From positions 4,216,001-4,280,000 of the forward strand of contig NZ_CP068437.1 of assembly GCF_016757755.1 (NCBI RefSeq): a stretch of DNA of 64,000 nt, written 5' to 3'. Source of the DNA: Shewanella sp. KX20019 (lineage in GTDB: Bacteria; Pseudomonadota; Gammaproteobacteria; Enterobacterales; Shewanellaceae). A program made the translations under genes and the position numbers. Below the pieces are notes generated by a model. The model had not been told where the DNA came from. It saw nothing but the letters and a program-made list of their open reading frames with translations, and ran no database searches. Below, piece by piece: positions 42,601-52,004 of the stretch. How positions within the stretch are numbered: the stretch's first letter is position 1; every line of letters starts with the position of its first letter.

Positions 42601-42930
42601 ATGAGCAAGCAGAAGAATCCGTTGCCGGAACAGTGGCAACAAAATCAAAAAGCCGCCAAAGCCACTCAAATTGCTTTTGATATGGATGAGAAGTTTCAAT
42701 ATTCCATCCGTAAAGCCGCACTTGATGCAGGTGTCAGTCCCTCTGATCAAATTAGAGACATTCTTGGCTTAGCCGTGACTAAGCGCCCTAAGCGCCCTCG
42801 CCTTACCGTATCTTTAAGCGCAGAAGACTATGAACTACTCGCTGAGAAGTACAATTTAAAAGCCGAACAACAACTAGAAATAAAAAAGCATGTTCTAGAT
42901 GATCTCATTAACTTCAGTAGCGAAGACTAA
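42601..42930 (+). CDS. Small protein with a ribbon-helix-helix-like pattern
   Basis: 109 residues. QIAFDMDEKFQYSIRKAALDAGVSPSDQIRDILGL resembles a ribbon-helix-helix DNA-binding domain (a strand, a helix, S-x-x-x-Q-I-R, a second helix), and the C-terminal KRPRLTVSLSAEDYELLAEKYNL is a second, similar unit (duplicate). This is recognition by pattern only. It precedes the K+ channel gene with 51 bases between, and a shared transcript is likely. It could be a regulator or an accessory protein. Confidence 0.6.
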   Translation: MSKQKNPLPEQWQQNQKAAKATQIAFDMDEKFQYSIRKAALDAGVSPSDQIRDILGLAVTKRPKRPRLTVSLSAEDYELLAEKYNLKAEQQLEIKKHVLDDLINFSSED

Positions 42931-42981
42931 AGCCCCGAAGATTAATTTCGCTTCCCGGTTTAGGGAAAGTACGCACTAACG

Positions 42982-43788
42982 ATGGACCGAGAAATGACTA
43001 ACGAAAAGCGCTGGATCATACAAACTGAAACGCCGCCAACCCCTTTTCAGCTCGCGATGATGCTACTGTCGTTGCTCTCAGTTGTTGTCGTGCTAGTCCT
43101 TACCTTTGGTGGTCTTGAGGGCGAAACCAGGCGTTTATTGTTCTTCATTGATACCTGTATTTGCCTTCTTTTCATGTCGAATTTTTTCTATGGCCTATTC
43201 ACAGCAGAGAGTAAGAAAACTTACTTTAAGCACCATTGGATAGATTTAGTTGCCAGTATTCCAGCGATTGAAGCACTGAGAATGGCGCGACTTTTTCAGA
43301 TCCTTCGTGTGGTCAGGCTTATTCGTATGACCCGCTCTTTGATTGTGCCCATGGTCAAACAGCGTCGCCAAGCGACTCTGGCAAGCCTGTTAGTGGCCTT
43401 AGTGTTGATTCTTACCTTTGCCTCAGTTTTAGTATTAATTGTCGAGAGCGGTGTTGAAGGGGCTAATATTGAAACTGCCGAAGATGCCATTTGGTGGGCG
43501 TTAGTAACAATATCAACTGTCGGTTACGGTGACTACTACCCAGTCACCACAGCAGGACATATTATCGGTGGTATTGTCATTGTTTGTGGCGTCAGCTTTT
43601 TTGGTATTATTTCTGGTTATATGGCCTCAGTATTTGTTGCTCCTGACGAAGCTGAAAAGCTCGAAAGCCACAGCGAAGAGATCCGCTCTGAGCTACAAAT
43701 GAGTCTCGCCCGCATGGAGGCCAACCAACAACAGCTGCTAAAAGAGATTGAAGCATTAAAATTAGAGATGAGAGACAGCAAAAAATAA
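42982..43788 (+). CDS. Voltage-gated potassium channel (Kv-like, six-TM)
   Basis: 268 residues with six hydrophobic segments. S4-like segment with positive charges: RMARLFQILRVVRLIRMTRSL. Pore helix and selectivity filter STVGYGDYYP (T-V-G-Y-G-D, G181-Y-G183-D184), the K+ signature. The C-terminal ~55 residues (EAEKLESHSEEIRSELQMSLARMEANQQQLLKEIE) form a coiled coil that should tetramerise the channel; no RCK or cyclic-nucleotide domain is present. Alternative start ATG at 42994. A short terminator follows, shared with the convergent ygiF-like gene. Physiological role: probably setting membrane potential or turgor. Confidence 0.9.
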   Translation: MDREMTNEKRWIIQTETPPTPFQLAMMLLSLLSVVVVLVLTFGGLEGETRRLLFFIDTCICLLFMSNFFYGLFTAESKKTYFKHHWIDLVASIPAIEALRMARLFQILRVVRLIRMTRSLIVPMVKQRRQATLASLLVALVLILTFASVLVLIVESGVEGANIETAEDAIWWALVTISTVGYGDYYPVTTAGHIIGGIVIVCGVSFFGIISGYMASVFVAPDEAEKLESHSEEIRSELQMSLARMEANQQQLLKEIEALKLEMRDSKK

Positions 43789-43809
43789 GCCCACACCTTG
43801 TGGGCTTAT
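43785..43809. terminator. Bidirectional terminator between the K+ channel and ygiF-like genes
   Basis: An 11-bp stem ATAAGCCCACA / TGTGGGCTTAT, loop CCT, flanked by A/T runs; it overlaps the last codon region of the channel gene and lies 27 bases after the stop of the convergent gene. Confidence 0.75.
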
Positions 43810-43835
43810 CATCATAAAAGTGTATCACAACAGTG

Positions 43836-45323
43836 TTAACGCCAGTACGGCTCATTCTGCATTGCACTTCGGCGAGAGAGCTCCATTGCTTGTACTAAGC
43901 TGAGCTCTTTATTTTCAAGCCAATCACTAATATCAATATAGGCTAACTCACTAATCACTTTTAGTTGTCGGTAAGCCGCTAAAGTTCTAATACCCAATGC
44001 AAGATCTTGCCAAGGAGCTCTAAACTGATCTCGAGATTTGTGTGAATAGAGCTGACCATATGCCACACCAACAAACATGCTGTTATCTAACGCCTTAGCG
44101 ACAGCGAGATAGTCGCTACTGCTCAAATCATTATTTATTGGCATAACATCTAAGATTTTTTGCCATGACTTTTCTTGTAGCTCATCGGCAAATTGTTTCA
44201 AACCGAGTGTTTTATCGATAACAACACGACCATCACTAATTTGCATCAACAGATCAACAAGGTGTACTTGCAGTCGGCCATAGCAGATATCATCTAGCAA
44301 GGCATCGAAATGTGCAGCGATATCGAGTTGCTGCAGTTTGGCGTTGGCAATATCCACCAATGCATCCGACATCGAAAGCTTAGTGATAAGTGAGCCATTT
44401 TTTTCCACAATGGAAAAAAGACTCAATGACTCTTCAATAAAGTTAAGTCGACGTTCAATACAGTCAAAGTCATCTTCAAAAGAGGCACCCAACAAGGTAA
44501 ATTGCGCCAACGTGCTTTTTAGTAAGCGAATACAGGCTCTAAGGCGGTAACAGAGCATAGGCAGTTCATGCGGGTTCAGCGCGACATCAAGGATCATCGC
44601 TTCTAGCTTCTGCCACCTATCAAGACCAACTTCGAGTAGGTTAATCGCAACTTGCTTTAAGTCCTGATCAGGCTTTAATGCAATAAAATCGAGCACCTCT
44701 AAGTTGAACGGGCTTGCTTGAGCCGCTAACTGGTAGCCTCTTTGCGCTTTACTCGCATGGCCTAGCCGAACTGGTACTTCTCGGCTAACGATCCCCGCCA
44801 AAATAAGCAAGGCACTTGTATCACCTGCGAGTAACTCAAACTCTAATTCACAAATAGGTTCAGAGCGGTCATCGACAACAATATGGCCGATATCAAGCGC
44901 CACTTCCACTAGACTATCATCCACAAAAATATGCCATTTCTGTCGTTCAAAATCGGTATTAAACAAACAACGCAGCTGCAACTGCACCTGTTTAATATCT
45001 GCGCCTAGCGGCCAAATTTCCGGCGGAAATAAATTTAATTTAGGAAAATCGTGATCTATATCAACATTAAATTCAGGCCGAGAGTGGATGCCACCGACTA
45101 CCTGTCCGGCAGTCTTAATTGTCTGCTCTCGGTGAGCATTAACTCCTCGAACACGTAGCCCCATGTCCCATTGACGCAAAGTAAGGTCGGGGGTTTCAAA
45201 ATACCCATTAGTCAACTTTTTACAGCCTTTACTGTCGGAGTTATGAATGCTATCCAACAGGTTTATAAGGGTTTTTTTATTATTTTCATTGAAGAAAAGT
45301 TTGAGTTCTATCTCGGCTTCCAT
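43836..45323 (-). CDS. ygiF: CYTH- and CHAD-domain inorganic triphosphatase
   Basis: 495 residues. The N-terminal CYTH domain (residues ~1-200) has the ExExK signature (E4, E6, K8 in MEAEIELKL) and further acidic and basic tunnel residues; such enzymes hydrolyse triphosphate with Mg2+. The C-terminal ~270 residues are the CHAD domain, helical and associated with polyphosphate binding. E. coli YgiF has the same architecture and hydrolyses inorganic triphosphate. Its neighbours include phosphate transport genes in this window and glnE and ygiM-type genes in the E. coli order. Divergent from the PhoU-like gene. Confidence 0.92.
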   Translation of the reverse strand: MEAEIELKLFFNENNKKTLINLLDSIHNSDSKGCKKLTNGYFETPDLTLRQWDMGLRVRGVNAHREQTIKTAGQVVGGIHSRPEFNVDIDHDFPKLNLFPPEIWPLGADIKQVQLQLRCLFNTDFERQKWHIFVDDSLVEVALDIGHIVVDDRSEPICELEFELLAGDTSALLILAGIVSREVPVRLGHASKAQRGYQLAAQASPFNLEVLDFIALKPDQDLKQVAINLLEVGLDRWQKLEAMILDVALNPHELPMLCYRLRACIRLLKSTLAQFTLLGASFEDDFDCIERRLNFIEESLSLFSIVEKNGSLITKLSMSDALVDIANAKLQQLDIAAHFDALLDDICYGRLQVHLVDLLMQISDGRVVIDKTLGLKQFADELQEKSWQKILDVMPINNDLSSSDYLAVAKALDNSMFVGVAYGQLYSHKSRDQFRAPWQDLALGIRTLAAYRQLKVISELAYIDISDWLENKELSLVQAMELSRRSAMQNEPYWR

Positions 45324-45554
45324 CTCTGTACTATCGCCTTGTCATTAAAATTTAATCAATCTGTCACTAATTCTACACAGTGTAATATTTTTGTAATAAA
45401 AACGCCGTAGGATTCGCTTTGCAGTTAAGATATAACTCGTTAGAATAAAAAACTGTTTAGTTAAATACAAAAACACAGTTTTCTTACGCGGCCGCTTGGG
45501 TTAACATGCGCCCGCTTTTTCCAATAGTGGAATAACCTAAATAGGTAAACGGCA

Positions 45555-46235
45555 ATGCCAGTAAACTCTATTTTGGGCGTGTTTGCAAAATCGCCAATTA
45601 AGCCTCTTCAAGAGCATATCGACAAAGTATACGACTGCGCGTCAATACTTGTCCCTTTTTTCGAAGCTACAGCCTCAGGTGACTGGGACAAAGCTGTTCA
45701 ACTGCGCAAGCAAATAAGCTTGGCTGAGCAAGAAGCTGATTCACTGAAACGTGAAATCCGCTTAACTCTGCCGGGTGGTTTGTTTATGCCAGTCGAGCGT
45801 ACTGACTTACTGGAGCTATTAACCCAGCAAGATAAGATCGCTAACAAAGCGAAAGACATTTCTGGCCGTGTTATTGGCCGAGAGCTCGTCATCCCTCATG
45901 CAATCCAAGAACCATTCATTGCTTACTTACAACGCTGTATCGATGCAGTTGCGTTATCAAAGCAAGCTATTAACGAACTCGATGACCTACTAGAAACAGG
46001 TTTTAGAGGCCGTGAAGTGGATCTTGTGGCAAAAATGATCAGTGAACTTGACTCTATCGAAGACGACACTGATGTTTTACAAATTAAGATCCGTAGACAG
46101 CTTTTTGCTATCGAATCTGATTTTAACCCTGTAGATGTAATGTTCCTCTACAAGATAATTGAGTGGGTTGGCGACTTGGCAGATCTTGCCGAACGAGTCG
46201 GTTCCCGCCTAGAGCTGATGTTAGCTCGCGTCTAA
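45555..46235 (+). CDS. PhoU-like DUF47-family protein (TIGR00153)
   Basis: 226 residues, all helical, of the DUF47/TIGR00153 group that resembles PhoU: PVNSILGVFAKSPIKPLQEHI, LAEQEADSLKREIRLTLPGGLFMPVERTDLLELL, then SELDSIEDDTDVLQIKI. The LPGG-x-F-x-P-x-R signature is typical. Genes for these proteins precede Pit transporters in many bacteria and are thought to regulate them. It lies 24 bases upstream of the Pit gene and is probably co-transcribed. Confidence 0.93.
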   Translation: MPVNSILGVFAKSPIKPLQEHIDKVYDCASILVPFFEATASGDWDKAVQLRKQISLAEQEADSLKREIRLTLPGGLFMPVERTDLLELLTQQDKIANKAKDISGRVIGRELVIPHAIQEPFIAYLQRCIDAVALSKQAINELDDLLETGFRGREVDLVAKMISELDSIEDDTDVLQIKIRRQLFAIESDFNPVDVMFLYKIIEWVGDLADLAERVGSRLELMLARV

Positions 46236-46259
46236 TCAAAAGATTATCAAGGTAATAAC

Positions 46260-47528
46260 ATGGTTGATGTATTAGTCACCAACGGCCCATGGCTTATTGG
46301 CATAGCGGCTCTATTTGGTTTTTTAATGGCTTGGGGTATTGGCGCAAATGATGTTGCCAATGCAATGGGAACCTCTGTCGGTTCCAATGCGATAACAATT
46401 AAACAAGCGATTATTATCGCTATGATTTTTGAGTTTGCAGGTGCGTATTTAGCCGGTGGCGAAGTCACCAGTACAATCCGTAAAGGCATTATTGACTCAA
46501 CATTCTTTATTGAACAACCTGAGCTTCTGGTTTACGGCATGATAGCGTCTTTGCTAGCGGCTGGTATCTGGCTTATCGCTGCTTCAGCACTTGGTTGGCC
46601 TGTTTCGACCACTCACTCTATTATTGGCGCCATTGTTGGTTTTGCTGCCGTAGGTGTAAGTGCAGATGCGGTCGAATGGGGCAAAGTCGGTGGTATCGTT
46701 GGCTCTTGGGTCGTCACACCTGCAATATCAGGCTTTATCGCCTTTATGATATTCCAAAGTGTGCAAAAGCTTATCTTTAATACCGAAAACCCACTAGAAA
46801 ATGCTAAGCGTTATGTTCCTTACTATATGGCCCTTGCTGGTTTTGTAATGGCGCTGGTTACCATTAAGAAAGGTCTGAAGCATATTGGATTACACTTTGG
46901 TAACTTAGAAGCTTACTCATTGGCTCTCGCGATTGCAGCATTAGTGGGTATTGGTGGCATGATTGCTATCAAGCGCCTAAAAATGGATAACAAAGCGGAC
47001 CGTCAAACCCAGTTTGGTAACGTTGAGAAAGTCTTCGCCATATTAATGGTTGTAACGGCTTGTTGTATGGCATTTGCTCATGGTTCAAATGACGTTGCTA
47101 ACGCAATTGGTCCACTAGCCGCGGTTGTTTCAATCGTTAACAGTGGTGGCGAGATCAGCAGTAATGCAGCTCTTGTTTGGTGGATTTTACCGCTGGGTGC
47201 TGTTGGTATCGTATTGGGTCTAGCTATCTTTGGTAAGCGTGTAATGCAAACCATCGGTAAGAATATTACCCACCTTACTCCAAGTCGTGGTTTTGCCGCT
47301 GAGCTTGCAGCAGCGTCGACAGTTGTTATTGCATCGGGCACAGGTCTACCTATCTCAACCACACAAACCCTTGTGGGTGCTGTGTTAGGTGTCGGTATGG
47401 CCCGTGGTATTGCCGCAATCAATATTGGCGTAGTGCGTAATATCGTTGTGTCTTGGGTGGTAACTCTACCTGCAGGTGCGGCACTATCAATCATGTTCTT
47501 CTTCATGATTAAAGGTGTTTTTAGCTAA
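46260..47528 (+). CDS. Inorganic phosphate transporter, PitA family
   Basis: 422 residues, ten or more membrane helices, with the two PD001131-type signatures: GANDVANAMGTSVGSNAITIKQA (N-terminal) and HGSNDVANAIGPLAAV (second half). GWPVSTTHSIIGAIVG and GLPISTTQTLVGAVLG are the repeated substrate-side loops of the Pit family. It imports phosphate (as metal-phosphate) with protons. Partner of the upstream DUF47 gene. A terminator follows at 47571-47606. Confidence 0.95.
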   Translation: MVDVLVTNGPWLIGIAALFGFLMAWGIGANDVANAMGTSVGSNAITIKQAIIIAMIFEFAGAYLAGGEVTSTIRKGIIDSTFFIEQPELLVYGMIASLLAAGIWLIAASALGWPVSTTHSIIGAIVGFAAVGVSADAVEWGKVGGIVGSWVVTPAISGFIAFMIFQSVQKLIFNTENPLENAKRYVPYYMALAGFVMALVTIKKGLKHIGLHFGNLEAYSLALAIAALVGIGGMIAIKRLKMDNKADRQTQFGNVEKVFAILMVVTACCMAFAHGSNDVANAIGPLAAVVSIVNSGGEISSNAALVWWILPLGAVGIVLGLAIFGKRVMQTIGKNITHLTPSRGFAAELAAASTVVIASGTGLPISTTQTLVGAVLGVGMARGIAAINIGVVRNIVVSWVVTLPAGAALSIMFFFMIKGVFS

Positions 47529-47570
47529 ATACCTCGCTTTGTAGTGTATAAAAACACTGCGATTCTATGA

Positions 47571-47606
47571 GGGAGTTTGATAAAATTTGTATCAAGCTCC
47601 CTTTTT
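47571..47606 (+). terminator. Intrinsic terminator after the Pit transporter gene
   Basis: A stem GGGAG-T-TTGATA / TATCAA-G-CTCCC (11 pairs around one T-G mismatch) followed by TTTTT, 43 bases after the pit stop. It also argues against the in-frame ATG at 47587 as the start of the next gene. Confidence 0.8.
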
Positions 47607-47691
47607 GCGTTTTATCTCCCTTAATGCCCCTTGCATTAAGCCTTCTAAATCCCTAGCATGTTGGCTAAATTTCATTGATGAGAATAGATTG

Positions 47692-48267
47692 GTGTTAAAA
47701 ATTCTAACTATTGTGGGAGCGTTATTACTTTCCCCCTCTTTATTTGCAGCAAACCAAACAAGTTACATCTCAGATGATGTTTTTATCTATCTCCATGGCG
47801 GACCTGGCACTCAGTTTCGGATTTTGGGCAGTGTAGAAGCGGGTCAGAAGATAACTTCTTTAGGTGAAGTTCAAGGTGACTACAGCAAGATAATCGATCA
47901 CAAAGGTCGTGAAGGCTGGGTGCAAACAAAGCTACTTAGCGCTTCGGTAAGCTTACGGGAACAGTTGCCCGTAATTCAGGCAGAGTTGGCACAAACTAAA
48001 GCTGACTTAACCGATGCACTCTCGACAACCGATGCGAGTGTACAGGAGCTAAGCCAGATTAAGACACAACTCGCTCAAGCACAAAAAGCACTAGCAAGCA
48101 CGAGTCAAGAACGCGATAGCGCGCAGGTAAAACTTGCCAGCATGCAAAAAAATGAGCGTTTTGAAATGTGGAAGCAGGGTGGCTTTATTGCCGCTGGCGG
48201 CCTAATCTTGGGTATTATTTTAGTTTACTTACCACGACCGCAGCGTAAACCTAAAAATCACTGGTAA
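47692..48267 (+). CDS. ygiM: SH3-domain protein with C-terminal membrane anchor (YgiM-like)
   Basis: About 191 residues from GTG 47692 (TTG at 47689 is equally possible). A signal peptide ends LFAAN. A bacterial SH3 domain follows (YISDDVFIYLHGGPGTQFRILGSV ... GREGWVQTKLLS), then a coiled coil with repeated LAQTKADLTDALS / LAQAQKALAST and a C-terminal TM (GGFIAAGGLILGIILVYLP). E. coli ygiM has the same plan. In E. coli it follows ygiF; here the phosphate genes are inserted between. The protein should be periplasmic and anchored at its C-terminus in the inner membrane. Confidence 0.85.
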   Translation: MLKILTIVGALLLSPSLFAANQTSYISDDVFIYLHGGPGTQFRILGSVEAGQKITSLGEVQGDYSKIIDHKGREGWVQTKLLSASVSLREQLPVIQAELAQTKADLTDALSTTDASVQELSQIKTQLAQAQKALASTSQERDSAQVKLASMQKNERFEMWKQGGFIAAGGLILGIILVYLPRPQRKPKNHW

Positions 48268-48294
48268 TTAATCCTTTATTTTTTAGTCTCTTCT

Positions 48295-48322
48295 AGCCAG
48301 TGTTTTCAAACGCTGGCTTTTT
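48295..48322 (+). terminator. Intrinsic terminator after the YgiM-like gene
   Basis: A 10-bp stem AGCCAGTGTT / AACGCTGGCT with one G-U pair, followed by TTTTATTTT. Confidence 0.8.
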
Positions 48323-48550
48323 ATTTTCTAAGCTACAGCCCTCGCCCACTGTGGCCCAGCACGCATTCACCACCACACGAATCAAACGAAGATCACATCG
48401 CCACTCACAAAAGTGTCCCTCGTCACATTTTGCAGGTATAATCGGCCGCGCGGGGGTCTTAGATTGTATACAAAAAAAATAACAACAAAGATCTCGTCGC
48501 ATAAAAACATCCCAGCAATATATCTTTAGGCCAAGATGGAAGTGATTAAT

Positions 48551-51500
48551 ATGTTCAAAGCGAGTGAAGTACTAGCTGGTCGTTATGACTCAGCCGATCT
48601 CAACGAACTGTTCAAAGCAATCAGCGATAATTATATCGTTGACGAAGAACAATATTTATCAGAATTGATAAAACTGGTTCCGTCCAGCGATGCAGAGATC
48701 GACCGTGTGACAAATCGAGCACACGAATTAGTGGCTAAAGTACGTCAATACGACAAGAAAGGCCTGATGGTCGGTATTGATGCATTTTTACAACAATACA
48801 GCTTAGAAACACAAGAGGGCATTATATTAATGTGCCTTGCTGAAGCACTATTGCGGATCCCTGATGCAGCAACCGCTGACGCCCTGATTGAAGATAAACT
48901 CTCAGGTGCTAAATGGGATGAACATTTAAGCAAGAGTGACTCACTATTAGTTAACGCGTCGACTTGGGGACTCATGCTTACCGGCAAGATCGTTAAGCTA
49001 GACCGAAAAACCGACGGTACTCCAAGTAAGTTACTTAACCGCTTAGTCAATAAAATGGGTGAGCCCGTTATCCGTCAAGCCATGCTTGCCGCAATGAAAA
49101 TAATGGGTAAGCAGTTTGTTTTAGGGACATGCATAAAAAGTGGCCTAAAAAACAGCGAAGCGAACCGAAAAATTGGCTACACACACAGCTACGATATGCT
49201 CGGGGAAGCTGCACTAACACAAGCTGATGCACTGAAATATTTTAAGGAATACTCTGATGCCATAGCAGCCCTTGGGGCACAAAGCTATGATGAGAGTATA
49301 GCCCCGCGCCCTACAATCTCTATCAAGCTGTCAGCTCTTCATCCGCGTTACGAAGTTGCTAATCAAGATCGCGTTTTATCAGAGCTTTACGACACGCTAA
49401 TCAAGCTCATTAAGCAGGGGCGTCAACTCAATGTTGGGATCTCTATTGATGCAGAAGAGATGGACAGACTCGAGCTTCACTTAAAACTGTTCCAGAAGCT
49501 CTATAACTCTGAAGCTGCAAAAGGTTGGGGTCTACTTGGTATCGTGGTACAGACCTACGCTAAGCGTGGCCTTCCTGTACTTTGCTGGTTAACCCGTCTA
49601 GCGAAAGAGCAAGGTGATGAGATCCCGGTACGCCTAGTGAAAGGAGCATATTGGGATAGTGAACTAAAGTGGGCTCAGCAAGCTGGTGAAGCTGGATACT
49701 CTCTCTTCACTCGTAAAGCGGGTACCGACGTATCTTACCTCGCATCAGCGCGTTACATACTTTCTGACGCAACTCGTGGCGCTATCTACCCGCAGTTTGC
49801 CACACATAATGCCCAGTCGGTTGCAGCGATCATGGATATGGCTGGCGACCGTCTGTATGAGTTCCAACGTCTACATGGTATGGGGCAAGAACTTTACGAC
49901 ACCTTGATCGCTGAATCTCCTACAACCCGAGTTCGCATCTACGCTCCTATTGGTGAACATAAAGAGTTACTCCCCTATCTAGTACGTCGTTTGCTAGAAA
50001 ATGGGGCGAACACCTCATTTGTGCATAAGCTTGTCGATCCAAAAGTTGCGATTGAGTCGCTAGTGGTTCACCCAATCAAAACCTTACAACAATATAAGAC
50101 GCTCTCAAATAACAAGATCGTGCAGCCAGCCGATATTTTTGGAGCATCGCGTAAAAACTCCAAGGGATTAAACATGAACATCATCTCGGAATCAGAGCCC
50201 TTCTTCGCGGCACTCGACAAATTTAAAGACACCACTTGGAATGCCGGCCCACTGGTCAATGGAGAGGTACTCTCTGGCGAAACCAATGAAATTGTAAGCC
50301 CATTCGATACCACTAAAGTCGTCGGTAAGCTCGCTTTCGCCAATAATCAAGCAATTGAACAAGCTCTGTCTGGCGCTGAACAAGCATTTCCTGCATGGTG
50401 TAATACACCTGTAGAAGAGCGTGCTTCTGCGTTGCAAAAGCTGGCGGATCTACTCGAAGAAAACCGCGAAGAGCTTATCGTTCTGTGTACCCGTGAAGCG
50501 GGCAAGAGCATCCAAGACGGCATAGATGAAGTTCGTGAAGCGGTAGATTTCTGTCGTTACTATGCTGTTCAGGCCAAGAAGATGATGGCGCAGCCGGAAC
50601 TCCTCCCTGGTCCAACAGGTGAACTAAATGAGCTGTTTGTTCAAGGCCGTGGCATCTTCGTCTGTATCAGCCCATGGAACTTCCCACTGGCTATCTTCAT
50701 TGGCCAGGTTGCCGCAGCGCTCGCGGCGGGAAATACCGTTGTCGCCAAACCTGCGGAGCAAACCTCGATTGTAGGCTTTCGTGCAACGCAACTTGCTCAT
50801 GAAGCTGGTATCCCTAAAGCAGTGTTGCAGTTCCTACCAGGTACAGGGGCGACAGTAGGCGCTGCAATCACCTCAGATGAGCGTATTGGTGGTGTTTGCT
50901 TTACCGGTTCAACGGGTACGGCAAAACTCATCAACCGTACGCTGGCGATGCGCGAAGGGGCCATTATTCCTCTGATCGCTGAAACCGGTGGTCAAAATGC
51001 CATGGTCGTAGACTCAACGTCTCAACCTGAGCAGGTCGTCCATGATATCGTCGACTCATCGTTCACCAGCGCTGGTCAACGTTGCTCAGCGTTACGTGTT
51101 TTGTTCCTACAGGAAGATATCGCTGACCGAGTACTCGACGTGATGCAAGGTGCGATGGAAGAGCTCACTATTGGCGATCCTAGCTTAGTGAAAACCGATG
51201 TAGGCCCTGTTATCGATGCCGCTGCGCAGGCTAATTTAAATGCCCATATAGACCATATCAAGCAGGTCGGCACACTACTTAAGCAGTTGGAATTGCCAGC
51301 AGGTACTGAAAATGGTTACTTTGTTGCGCCAATGGCTGTTGAGATTGACTCCATCAAGGTGTTGGAGAAAGAGCACTTCGGCCCCATCCTACATGTTATT
51401 CGATATAAAGCCGCTGATCTATCCAAGGTCATCGACGAGATCAATAGCACAGGCTTTGGATTAACACTCGGTATTCATAGCCGTAACGAAGGCCATGCGC

Positions 51501-51730
51501 TTGCGGTAGCCAGTAAGGTCAATGTAGGTAATGTCTATATTAACCGCAACCAGATTGGCGCTGTGGTCGGTGTGCAGCCATTTGGTGGACAAGGCCTGTC
51601 GGGCACTGGACCAAAAGCGGGTGGCCCACACTATCTCACTCGCTTTATCACCGAAAAAACGCGCACCAACAATATTACTGCCATTGGTGGTAACGCAACA
51701 CTACTTTCACTGGGTGACAGTGACGAGTAA
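48551..51730 (+). CDS. putA: Bifunctional proline dehydrogenase / glutamate semialdehyde dehydrogenase PutA
   Basis: 1059 residues; oxidises proline to glutamate through P5C with channelled intermediate. The N-terminal ~500 residues are a PRODH beta/alpha barrel: SIKLSALHPRYEVA, VRLVKGAYWD, RLHGMGQELYD and VRIYAPIGEHKELLPYLVRRLLEN with the conserved flavin and proline-binding Arg pair. The C-terminal ~480 form the P5C dehydrogenase: ISPWNFPLAIF, GSTG at the nucleotide loop, ETGGQNAMVV and GQRCSALRV with the catalytic Cys. Compared with E. coli PutA (1320 residues), the N-terminal ribbon-helix-helix DNA-binding domain is missing, so it cannot repress its own transcription. It binds the inner membrane peripherally in other bacteria. 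Confidence 0.95.
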   Translation: MFKASEVLAGRYDSADLNELFKAISDNYIVDEEQYLSELIKLVPSSDAEIDRVTNRAHELVAKVRQYDKKGLMVGIDAFLQQYSLETQEGIILMCLAEALLRIPDAATADALIEDKLSGAKWDEHLSKSDSLLVNASTWGLMLTGKIVKLDRKTDGTPSKLLNRLVNKMGEPVIRQAMLAAMKIMGKQFVLGTCIKSGLKNSEANRKIGYTHSYDMLGEAALTQADALKYFKEYSDAIAALGAQSYDESIAPRPTISIKLSALHPRYEVANQDRVLSELYDTLIKLIKQGRQLNVGISIDAEEMDRLELHLKLFQKLYNSEAAKGWGLLGIVVQTYAKRGLPVLCWLTRLAKEQGDEIPVRLVKGAYWDSELKWAQQAGEAGYSLFTRKAGTDVSYLASARYILSDATRGAIYPQFATHNAQSVAAIMDMAGDRLYEFQRLHGMGQELYDTLIAESPTTRVRIYAPIGEHKELLPYLVRRLLENGANTSFVHKLVDPKVAIESLVVHPIKTLQQYKTLSNNKIVQPADIFGASRKNSKGLNMNIISESEPFFAALDKFKDTTWNAGPLVNGEVLSGETNEIVSPFDTTKVVGKLAFANNQAIEQALSGAEQAFPAWCNTPVEERASALQKLADLLEENREELIVLCTREAGKSIQDGIDEVREAVDFCRYYAVQAKKMMAQPELLPGPTGELNELFVQGRGIFVCISPWNFPLAIFIGQVAAALAAGNTVVAKPAEQTSIVGFRATQLAHEAGIPKAVLQFLPGTGATVGAAITSDERIGGVCFTGSTGTAKLINRTLAMREGAIIPLIAETGGQNAMVVDSTSQPEQVVHDIVDSSFTSAGQRCSALRVLFLQEDIADRVLDVMQGAMEELTIGDPSLVKTDVGPVIDAAAQANLNAHIDHIKQVGTLLKQLELPAGTENGYFVAPMAVEIDSIKVLEKEHFGPILHVIRYKAADLSKVIDEINSTGFGLTLGIHSRNEGHALAVASKVNVGNVYINRNQIGAVVGVQPFGGQGLSGTGPKAGGPHYLTRFITEKTRTNNITAIGGNATLLSLGDSDE

Positions 51731-51766
51731 CAATAAGATACAGATCACCTAACTGTGATTAATCTT

Positions 51767-51797
51767 AAAAACCAGATCTTCGGATCTGGTTTTTTTA
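51767..51797 (+). terminator. Intrinsic terminator after putA
   Basis: A 12-bp stem AAAAACCAGATC / GATCTGGTTTTT closed by a C(TTCG)G tetraloop, then a T run. Confidence 0.93.
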
Positions 51798-51879
51798 TAT
51801 CTAACTTGTAACGGCCTCTCCCAATAAATCGACACTCCCTTCGATCCTGATTGAATACAGCTCATCTTTTTTTTGCGAC

Positions 51880-51893
51880 TTGACTATTGTCAA
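51880..51893. promoter_or_regulatory. NNR/DNR/FNR-type box upstream of nirK
   Basis: TTGACTATTGTCAA is a perfect 14-bp palindrome with the TTGNC-N4-GNCAA frame of NnrR boxes (DNR/FNR use TTGAT-N4-ATCAA). It lies 112 bases upstream of the nirK start. The Crp/Fnr-family regulator downstream at 55421 is a likely binder. Confidence 0.7.
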
Positions 51894-52004
51894 TTTCAAA
51901 TCAGTTAAACCCTTTAACCTACTTCATGGAGACACTTTTTAATCAATACCCCCTGAGGCTAATGGCTCATAGGGCAATGAGAAAGCGCTAAAACGGAGTA
52001 TCAA

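Noticed and set aside
45361..45380. PhoB-box-like sequence (CTGTCAC...) before the phosphate genes
   Set aside because: The second half-site does not follow at the required 11-base spacing, so the match is weak.
47587..47691. Longer start for the YgiM-like gene at 47587
   Set aside because: The extra residues lie inside a terminator and would precede the signal peptide; the GTG at 47692 gives a normal N-terminus.
48300..48482. 60-codon ORF before putA
   Set aside because: It begins inside a clear terminator stem and has no family-like composition or ribosome-binding site.
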